64,000 nucleotides of DNA from JAJRQY01 sp965224435. GTDB lineage: Bacteria > Actinomycetota > Acidimicrobiia > Acidimicrobiales > SZUA-35. The stretch covers positions 1,302,001 through 1,366,000 of the forward strand of contig OZ245048.1 of assembly GCA_965224435.1 (NCBI GenBank), given 5' to 3'. The position numbers and the translations under genes are program-made. Positions 58,148 to 64,000 of the stretch are shown here, piece by piece (within the stretch, counting starts at the first letter, position 1; the number at the start of each line of letters is the position of its first letter). The notes beneath the pieces are model-generated. The model was not told where the DNA came from. It was given only the letters and a program-made list of their open reading frames with translations, and did no database searches.

Positions 58148-59487
58148 AGGTGGTTGAACTCCGGGCTGCAAAGGGCGACACGCCAGCGCAACAGGCGGCG
58201 AGCTTCTGGTTGCAGGTCTTGATGGCGACCGACTCCGTCAAGGACGGCTTTGGTAGCGGGCGAGACGTCATGCAGACCACATTGTTCGAGAACCGCAGAT
58301 GTCGGCCAAGGGCCAGGACCGATCTGGTCCAGCTCGGTGAGAGAGCGAACGCTGGACGTTCGTGTCAAGATCGATCCAGGCGCTAGCCAGCTGTCACCCT
58401 GTTGCCAGCCGCCAACGTTGGGCGGTTGATAGGGCATCTGTCCGAGCTGATTGAGAACCCAGGGGTTCTCAGGTTCTCGGTTGGTGGCCGTCATCATTGA
58501 GGCCCACCATTCGAACCCGGACTTGGCGCGACTGAACTTGGCATCGGCGAATTCGTCACTTCGAAGAATTCGTTCGACCAGCGGCAGGATGTCGAGACCT
58601 TGCTCGTGCCACCACTGACCCAAACCGTCAGCGTCGTCTTGGCTTCGACCAGTTCCGACCAGGTGATCCCACAGCTTTGTTGAAATATGGATTGCTGTGA
58701 GTGGGTCATCACAGAGCGAGTTCACCAGAGTCTTGGTGTCCCAATCTTTCTGCTCACCTCGAAAGAGGGCTGGCCCATGGAAGGCGTCTTCTTGGTGGTA
58801 ACTGACCTTGCCTTCGTCAACTTGCCAGCCCGCCAGCGCCCGAGCAGCAATCTGGACATCGTCTTGGGTGAAGTTGCCGCGGCCAATGGAAAAAAGTTCC
58901 ATCAGCTCACGGCCGAGGTTCTCGTTGGGATTGTGAGCCTGAGAACCTGTCCCGTCCAGAAATTGCAGAAGGGCGCCGTCGATGACAAAGGCCTGAAGGA
59001 GGTCACGATAGTTGCCAAGCCCCTTTGAACGGAGCAGGTGAATTTGCGGGCCAATCAGTTCGGTTTGTGCTTTGAGTGACGTGGTGAGCACTCCGTGCCA
59101 GAACCAGCTCATCCGGTCCAATAGTCCATTTGTGGGACTGATCATCTGATTGATCCACCAGAGGATAATCTCGTCCAAATCGTCAGTCTTTGGTGGTGAC
59201 TTCAGCGCTCCCAGTTGCTGGTTGGCATCGGACAGGACTCGGCTGATGGCGTCGTCCCAGGAGAGTTCGGCCATCTCGGCAATTCGGTCGGAGTGAACTC
59301 CGACCGAGGTTCGCCGCACCAGATGGGCCGCTTGGCCGAGCGCTGACTGTTCAGCCGACGATTGTTCGTCAGACGACTGGTCAGGAGAGGACTGCCGAAG
59401 CATGAATTGCCTGCGGGAAGACTGTTGAGGAGGGGATTGAAGTAACGCCACCCAACAAAGATACAGAATGAACCATGAACGAACCAT
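58144..59487 (-). CDS. DUF1800 protein
   Basis: A 447-residue DUF1800 protein. Family signatures are AAHLVRRTSVGVHSDRIAEM, LLDRMSWFWHGVLTTSL, ENLGRELMELFSIG and YQPPNVGGWQQGDSW. It works, in an unknown way, with DUF1501 proteins. The N-terminal stretch FILYLCWVALLQS is hydrophobic and may be a weak signal, followed by a degenerate QSSPDQSSDEQSS repeat. The start is uncertain; another ATG at 59403 is possible. It is divergent from a two-component system that could control the pair. Confidence 0.85.
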   Translation of the reverse strand: MVRSWFILYLCWVALLQSPPQQSSRRQFMLRQSSPDQSSDEQSSAEQSALGQAAHLVRRTSVGVHSDRIAEMAELSWDDAISRVLSDANQQLGALKSPPKTDDLDEIILWWINQMISPTNGLLDRMSWFWHGVLTTSLKAQTELIGPQIHLLRSKGLGNYRDLLQAFVIDGALLQFLDGTGSQAHNPNENLGRELMELFSIGRGNFTQDDVQIAARALAGWQVDEGKVSYHQEDAFHGPALFRGEQKDWDTKTLVNSLCDDPLTAIHISTKLWDHLVGTGRSQDDADGLGQWWHEQGLDILPLVERILRSDEFADAKFSRAKSGFEWWASMMTATNREPENPWVLNQLGQMPYQPPNVGGWQQGDSWLAPGSILTRTSSVRSLTELDQIGPGPWPTSAVLEQCGLHDVSPATKAVLDGVGRHQDLQPEARRLLRWRVALCSPEFNHL

Positions 59488-59547
59488 GAAGATGACTTGA
59501 TAGCCAGCTTCATCGCTTCTTCATGGTCGACGTGGGAGAATGGCAAG

Positions 59548-60153
59548 GTGCGACTTCTATTGGTCGAAGACGACCGTCCCCTTTCCCGAGTTCTCGTTCG
59601 TGGTCTAGCCGAAGAAGGCCATGCCGTTGACGCGGCGTTCACCATCGCCGAGGCAGATGAGTCCTTGTCGATCAATGACTATGATTTGATTGTGCTTGAT
59701 CTTGGCTTGCCCGATGGCGACGGCATGTCTCTTTGTCAGGAGATTCGAGCTGGGGGCTCCCAGATTCCAATCTTGATGCTGACGGCACGAGACGACATCC
59801 TGGATCGGGTTGGTGGGCTTGACGCTGGCGCCGATGATTACTTGACTAAGCCTTTTGCTTACCCCGAATTGGCTGCACGGGTCCGGGCCTTGCTTCGGCG
59901 GCCAAGCAACACCATGAACCCAGTTCTGCAGAGTGGCGACCTCAGCTTGGATCCGGCGGCTCACACGGTGCTACGTGGCGAGGTTCTCGTTCCGCTCACG
60001 CCGCGTGAGTTCAGCCTGTTGGAGTACCTCATGCGACGGATGGGTGAGGTTTGTCCGCGTGAGGACTTATTGGAGCACGTTTGGGATGCTCACTATGACG
60101 GCCTCTCCAATGTGGTCGATGTACATGTGGCTAATCTGAGGACGAAAGCTTGA
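59548..60153 (+). CDS. OmpR-type response regulator with C-terminal frameshift
   Basis: A 201-residue regulator as it stands. The receiver is complete (LLLVEDDRPLSRVL, DLIVLDLGLPDGDG, MLTAR, YLTKPF). The winged helix starts well (LTPREFSLLEYLM, EDLLEHVWD, VVDVHVANLR) but then stops early at TKA. One extra base near 60142 causes this: removing it restores NLRRKLD and continues through VNPVETVRGVGYRIVSS to a stop at 60218-60220, giving 223 residues of normal length. That restored stop would overlap the kinase ATG (ATGA). GTG is the start. This is either a real mutation or a sequence error. Confidence 0.88.
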   Translation: MRLLLVEDDRPLSRVLVRGLAEEGHAVDAAFTIAEADESLSINDYDLIVLDLGLPDGDGMSLCQEIRAGGSQIPILMLTARDDILDRVGGLDAGADDYLTKPFAYPELAARVRALLRRPSNTMNPVLQSGDLSLDPAAHTVLRGEVLVPLTPREFSLLEYLMRRMGEVCPREDLLEHVWDAHYDGLSNVVDVHVANLRTKA

Positions 60154-60216
60154 CGTCCCTGACTCCGTCAATCCTGTAGAGACGGTTCGCGGAGTTGGCT
60201 ACCGGATCGTTAGTTC

Positions 60217-61470
60217 ATGAGTGATGCAAGACTCATGAGTAATACCCAGCTCACTGATTCGAAGAAGAAGACGGCGAAGCGATCTCGTCGCATGCTGACC
60301 ATGTGGTCACTCCTTGTTGCGGCCGCGCTGGTCCTTCCCTTGTCCTGGCTTGGTTATCGAAGCTCGGTCAAGGCAGTTGAAGCCGAGACTCGCCAAGAAG
60401 CAGAGAATGCCCTGAACCAGGCGATGGCGTTCTTTGTCTATCAGGACCGGTTTGTGCCGCCCCCCAATGTTTGGGTCGCCAATGTGGAAGAAGGCTGGTT
60501 TGATCCCGTTGGTGATGAGTGGCTGGAACCACCAGTCTTGAGCCTGGCCGAGGGAGTGTTGAACGGCGAAGAAGTCGCTCGCTTTTCTTTTGATGGCGAT
60601 TTCTTGTCCGTCGGCCGATGGATCGATGACGAGAGCGCCCTGGTTGCTGTGGTTGAGCGCGACATCGAAGCCAAGGCTCTGCAGCGTGTCATTTTCAAGT
60701 GGCTTGCCGTGGCCTTTTTGCTTCCCCTTGGTGTCGCCGTGTTCACCTGGCGAGGTCTTGGCCGGATGCGTGGCCCCGAAGAGGCTGCCCATGCGGTGAA
60801 TCGCGAGTTCATCGCCGACGCTGCTCACGAGTTGCGTACGCCGCTTTCCATCATCCAGGCTTCGGCCGGTCATGCGCTGGCTCGCGAGCGAGATCCTGAC
60901 GCATACCGGGAGTCGCTGGAAGAGATCCTGGAAGCGACAGAGCGTGCTGGCGCCAGCGTGGGAGAACTCTTGGAGTTCGCTCGGCTGGAGTCAGGGCAGG
61001 CCAGCCCCCGTTTGGCCCCGCTCCGGCTCGATCTTCTGGTTGAAGAAGTCGCCAACTCCATCCGGGTTGATGATGTTGAGGTCAAGGCAATTCCAGGTGA
61101 GGCCATTGTGGTCGAAGCTGACTACAACCTGATTCGTCAGGTGGTCGACAACATCAGCAGGAACGCCACGGCGCGGGCTAGCTCGGTAGTTTTGACGACA
61201 CACCTGGAAGAGGGCATGGCCCGGATCGAGATATCGGACAATGGGCCTGGCTTTGATGAAGGAGTCCTAGCTCATGTGTTTGAGCGATTCCGGCGTGGCG
61301 ATCGTTCTGGTGGTGTCGGGCTCGGCATGGCAATCGCCCGCACCATCGTCGAGCTCCACGGTGGTACGTGCGAAGCGGCCAATCGAAAGGCCACGGATTC
61401 TGAGTCCGGCGAAGAGGATGCTGGTTGCTTGGGAGCTTTGGTAACGGTTCGTCTGCCACTGGCCAAATAG
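60217..61470 (+). CDS. Sensor histidine kinase, partner of the OmpR-type regulator
   Basis: A 417-residue kinase. Two membrane helices (near residues 30-48 and 160-178) flank an external domain of about 110 residues. The H box is EFIADAAHELRTPLSIIQAS, and the ATPase has NISRNA, IEISDNGPGFDEGVL and GVGLGMAIARTIVELHGGTC. A poorly conserved Glu/Asp insert lies before the end. Its ATG sits on what would be the intact response-regulator stop, so the pair was once translationally coupled. Confidence 0.92.
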   Translation: MSDARLMSNTQLTDSKKKTAKRSRRMLTMWSLLVAAALVLPLSWLGYRSSVKAVEAETRQEAENALNQAMAFFVYQDRFVPPPNVWVANVEEGWFDPVGDEWLEPPVLSLAEGVLNGEEVARFSFDGDFLSVGRWIDDESALVAVVERDIEAKALQRVIFKWLAVAFLLPLGVAVFTWRGLGRMRGPEEAAHAVNREFIADAAHELRTPLSIIQASAGHALARERDPDAYRESLEEILEATERAGASVGELLEFARLESGQASPRLAPLRLDLLVEEVANSIRVDDVEVKAIPGEAIVVEADYNLIRQVVDNISRNATARASSVVLTTHLEEGMARIEISDNGPGFDEGVLAHVFERFRRGDRSGGVGLGMAIARTIVELHGGTCEAANRKATDSESGEEDAGCLGALVTVRLPLAK

Positions 61471-61522
61471 CGCCGCAAGAAGAAGCCGTTCGCTCAAGCC
61501 GTCGAGCTAATTCAAAGAGAGC

Positions 61523-61897
61523 CTAGAGGCAACGCTTGCACCAGTCGGTGGCTTCAGAACGCGCCTCGACTTCGGCCAGAATGCTTCGATAGGCCTCGTG
61601 CCAGGAGTGATGCTCGCGCAGGCCAGCAAAGAAGTGCGACAAGTAGTTGCGGATGAAGCGCGTGACGCCATCACTTGTCCACTGGCCAACATGAACTAGT
61701 TCGTGAGCCAGAAGCTCACTCGTCCCATCCTGGGCAATGTCGCGGGCCACGAAGATTATCTTGCCTAGCGTGATCGCGGCGTAGCGCCCGGGCAAGCCAG
61801 GGATGGCAACGACTCGAACCGTTCTGGCCAGCTGTTCGGGAATGACGTCATAGGCAATGAGTTCTGCCCGGTTCAGACTGCGTCCGAAACGACCCAT
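61523..61897 (-). CDS. DUF4157-like small metallopeptidase
   Basis: A 124-residue protein with an HExxH site in ELLAHELVHVGQW, the pattern of DUF4157 putative zinc peptidases. A third ligand could be the Glu in EVEARSEA near the end. There is no signal peptide. It overlaps the acetyltransferase gene by 25 bases and is transcribed with it. In other genomes the domain is linked to extracellular contractile systems, but no such genes are here. Confidence 0.75.
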   Translation of the reverse strand: MGRFGRSLNRAELIAYDVIPEQLARTVRVVAIPGLPGRYAAITLGKIIFVARDIAQDGTSELLAHELVHVGQWTSDGVTRFIRNYLSHFFAGLREHHSWHEAYRSILAEVEARSEATDWCKRCL

Positions 61898-62418
61898 GCT
61901 TCACGCTCCAATTCATAAACATCGACCCAGATGGAGTTCTTGGGAACGATGGTTCGACGTTCACGGACCATGCCAAGACCTTCGGCTAGCTTGTGCGAAG
62001 CGAGATTGTTGACGTGGATCACAGACACCAGTCGTTGCTGCTCCAGGGTGTCAAAAGCCCAGTCAGCGACGGCGCGTGCGGCCTCAGATGCGAGCCCGTT
62101 GCCCCACATGTCTCGACGTATGCGCCAGCCGAGTTCGACGCTGGGAAGGACCTCAGGAAGAAAGGCTGGCTCACTGAGACCGCAGAACCCGATGAATTGC
62201 TGATTCTCCAACAACTCGATGGCAAAGAGACCGAATGGGCCTCTTGTCCACCCTTTCCTGATCTGGTCGAAGCTGGCTGCTGCCTCCTCTGAGGTACGCG
62301 GCGTGCCATCTCCGATATAGGCCATGACCTCGGGGTCAGCAGCCATCTGGATGAATGGCTCAAGGTCCTCTGGTTGCCATTGACGCAGGAGTAGCCGCTT
62401 CGTCATCAGGGTAGGCAT
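61873..62418 (-). CDS. GNAT acetyltransferase (RimJ/RimL type)
   Basis: A 181-residue GNAT enzyme: TKRLLLRQWQPEDLEPFIQM at the start, VELGWRIRRDMWGNGLASEA for the acetyl-CoA loop (RRDxWGxG), and VNNLASHKLAEGLGM. RimJ/RimL-like enzymes acetylate protein N-termini or small molecules. The start at MPT is chosen because TAGGAT (62427-62432, minus strand) lies eight bases before it and upstream residues lack similarity. Confidence 0.88.
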   Translation of the reverse strand: MPTLMTKRLLLRQWQPEDLEPFIQMAADPEVMAYIGDGTPRTSEEAAASFDQIRKGWTRGPFGLFAIELLENQQFIGFCGLSEPAFLPEVLPSVELGWRIRRDMWGNGLASEAARAVADWAFDTLEQQRLVSVIHVNNLASHKLAEGLGMVRERRTIVPKNSIWVDVYELEREAWVVSDAV

Positions 62419-62461
62419 CGGGGTGAATCCTAACCGAGCTGGACGGCCTACGCTGTACTCG

Positions 62462-63943
62462 GTGAAGCCACGGTTGAGATTGTTCGGAGGACTTGGGTTG
62501 GCTGCAGCGATTGCAGTCATCGCCAAGCGAGCAGCTACTGGATCCGACTCTGGCTCTGATCCAGTGAATAGTTTCGGGCGCTTGGCGCGAAACGCGCGGC
62601 TGGCTCGCTTGGGTGCCAATGGAGGCCAGCGCTATGCCCGGCTTCGGGCAAAGCAGGCCTTTGCGTCGGCCGAACGACGCGACGAGCTGAATCGGGAATT
62701 CCAGGTAAAGACCGCAGCAGATGTGACGGCCGAGCTCGGAAACATGAAGGGAGCGATGATGAAGCTCGGCCAGATGGCCAGCTACCTGGACACTGGCCTT
62801 CCTGATCATGTTCGCCAAACCTTGGCCTCTCTCCAGCATGACGCCCCGCCCATGAGCGAAGAGCTGGTTGTGCAGCGCATCACCGAGGAGCTGGGTGATC
62901 ACCCAGACAAGGTTTTCTTGGAATGGGACCCAACCCCGATTGCCGCAGCCTCCATTGGGCAGGTTCATCGAGCAATCACCTATGACGATCGAGCAGTGGC
63001 GGTCAAGGTTCAGTACCCCGGTGTTGCTGATGCCATGGAATCGGACCTGAACAATGTGGATTTTGTTTTCGGGGCTTTGGGCACGGTCTTCTCAGGACTT
63101 GACTCCAAACCGGTGATTGAGGAGCTCAAGGAACGTCTCATCGAGGAGCTGGACTATGAGGCCGAGGCTCGCAACCAGCGGTATTTTGCTGAGTTTTTCG
63201 ACCGTCACCCTTTTATTCGGGTGCCCAAGGTTGTCGACCACCTCTCAACGGCAACGGTCCTGACGACGGAGTTGGCTGGCGGTGCGCGCTTTGAGGAGAT
63301 GTTGCAGTGGGATCAAAACGAGCGGAACCTGGCCGCAGAAACCATTTTCCGATTCACCTTTGGATCCATCTATCGACTCCACGCCTTCAACGGTGACCCC
63401 CATCCAGGCAACTATCTGTTTGAGCCCGGTGGCAAGGTGACGTTCCTCGATTTTGGCCTGGTCAAACGGTTTACCCCTGAGGAAGCCGTCTTGTTTGAGG
63501 ACCTGATTGTGTCCATGGTGATTGATCAGGACATGGATGAGTTCCGAAGGATGGTCGAAGACGCCGGGCTTCTGGCCAAGGATCCATCAATCAGCAATGA
63601 CCAGGTGGCTGACTACTTCCAATACTTCTATCGATACTTGTTGAGCGACGAAGAAGTCACGCTGGATGCGGAATACGCGGCAACAGGTGTCACCCAGATT
63701 TTCGATGCGAATGGTCCCTACAAGGACTTGATGAAGCTGCTGAACGTTCCGCCCGCTTTTGTGGTCTTGCAGCGAATCAATCTTGGACTGATGGGACTGA
63801 TGGCCCAACCCGAGGCCACTCGCAATTGGCGACGTATCGGGGAAGAACTGTGGCCCTTCGTTGCCGGGCCGCCGTCAACGCCGATAGGCCAGGAGATAGA
63901 GGATTGGCGCCAGGCCCGTAACCAATCCAGGTTTGGCATTTAG
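62462..63943 (+). CDS. ABC1/UbiB-family atypical kinase
   Basis: A 493-residue ABC1 (AarF/UbiB/COQ8) protein. The family KxGQ motif is MMKLGQMASYLD, followed by AASIGQVHRA, AVKVQYPGV, DYEAEARNQ, GDPHPGNYL and FLDFGLVKRF. An N-terminal hydrophobic stretch (LRLFGGLGLAAAIAVIA) may tether it. It is thought to support quinone or lipid pathways. GTG 62462 is chosen because TACGCT (62449-62454) lies seven bases before it; GTG 62423 is an alternative. Little remains in the window after it, and no further gene starts in the last 57 bases. Confidence 0.88.
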   Translation: MKPRLRLFGGLGLAAAIAVIAKRAATGSDSGSDPVNSFGRLARNARLARLGANGGQRYARLRAKQAFASAERRDELNREFQVKTAADVTAELGNMKGAMMKLGQMASYLDTGLPDHVRQTLASLQHDAPPMSEELVVQRITEELGDHPDKVFLEWDPTPIAAASIGQVHRAITYDDRAVAVKVQYPGVADAMESDLNNVDFVFGALGTVFSGLDSKPVIEELKERLIEELDYEAEARNQRYFAEFFDRHPFIRVPKVVDHLSTATVLTTELAGGARFEEMLQWDQNERNLAAETIFRFTFGSIYRLHAFNGDPHPGNYLFEPGGKVTFLDFGLVKRFTPEEAVLFEDLIVSMVIDQDMDEFRRMVEDAGLLAKDPSISNDQVADYFQYFYRYLLSDEEVTLDAEYAATGVTQIFDANGPYKDLMKLLNVPPAFVVLQRINLGLMGLMAQPEATRNWRRIGEELWPFVAGPPSTPIGQEIEDWRQARNQSRFGI

Positions 63944-64000
63944 CGAAACCAGTATCTAACCTAGCCCCGAAGGCAGTGGACCTCGTCGGTATGAGCTAGC

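Noticed and set aside
61523..61897. DUF4157 protein as a sign of an extracellular contractile injection system
   Set aside because: No sheath, tube, baseplate or AAA genes of such a system are in the window; the domain alone is not enough.
1..64000. Transposases, integrases, att sites, tRNA or rRNA genes
   Set aside because: None could be recognised on either strand, so the lasso and pilus blocks cannot be called mobile islands on this evidence.

Overview
The window looks like a chromosomal segment of an actinobacterium, most likely of the class Acidimicrobiia or a close relative; this is inference from gene content, since no rRNA or tRNA gene is visible. Actinobacterial markers are a WhiB-type iron-sulfur protein, a PdtaS-like sensor kinase that aligns with the mycobacterial protein from its first residue, a pair of ArsA-like ATPases, a DUF3107 protein, a DUF2510 protein, an MmpL-type transporter, and a Flp/Tad pilus locus with no outer-membrane secretin. 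GC content is moderately high, and GTG and TTG starts are common.

Layout. 0-8 kb: a VOC protein and adenosine deaminase (divergent), an ECF-type sigma factor with a membrane beta-propeller partner, a methyltransferase, and a TetR/MmpL divergent pair with a clear operator. 8-15.9 kb: a lasso-peptide (RiPP) gene cluster. It has a nucleotidyltransferase, a PRMT-like methyltransferase, B1 (PqqD-like leader-binding protein), B2 (leader protease), an HPr-kinase-like protein, an ABC exporter on the other strand, the lasso cyclase, and a 48-residue precursor with its own promoter and terminator. 15.9-28.4 kb: a Tad/Flp pilus island. A NarL-type two-component system is divergent from two Flp pilins, followed by TadE, TadG, CpaB, CpaE, CpaF, a VWA-TadB fusion, TadC and a DnaB-like RecA-fold ATPase. 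Two paralogous 170-residue membrane proteins bracket the island. 28.4-44 kb: a secreted Pro/Asp-rich protein, NUDIX, two kinase-like proteins, an N-acyl-D-amino-acid deacylase, DUF1028, CorA, two tandem DUF4214-DUF3048 surface proteins, a SufR-like regulator divergent from Mrp, DUF3107 and the ArsA pair. 44-64 kb: PdtaS, a Bcr/CflA exporter, WhiB, GDPD, a lipid kinase, EtfBA, an M20 peptidase, an Hsp70-like protein, CapA, a RecB-like nuclease, a DUF1501/DUF1800 pair, an OmpR-type two-component system whose regulator carries a frameshift, a DUF4157-like peptidase, a GNAT enzyme and an ABC1/UbiB kinase.

Two patterns run across the window. Many single or first genes start 6-8 bases after a TANNNT hexamer with no Shine-Dalgarno, which suggests leaderless mRNAs; the pilus and lasso genes mostly use conventional ribosome binding sites or coupled overlaps. 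Short tandem repeats also sit at gene ends and in gaps, several carrying a stop codon in every copy. The most interesting system is the lasso cluster: its predicted core has an 8-residue Gly1-Asp8 ring and a very glycine-rich tail without aromatic or other large plug residues, and it is accompanied by three possible tailoring enzymes.
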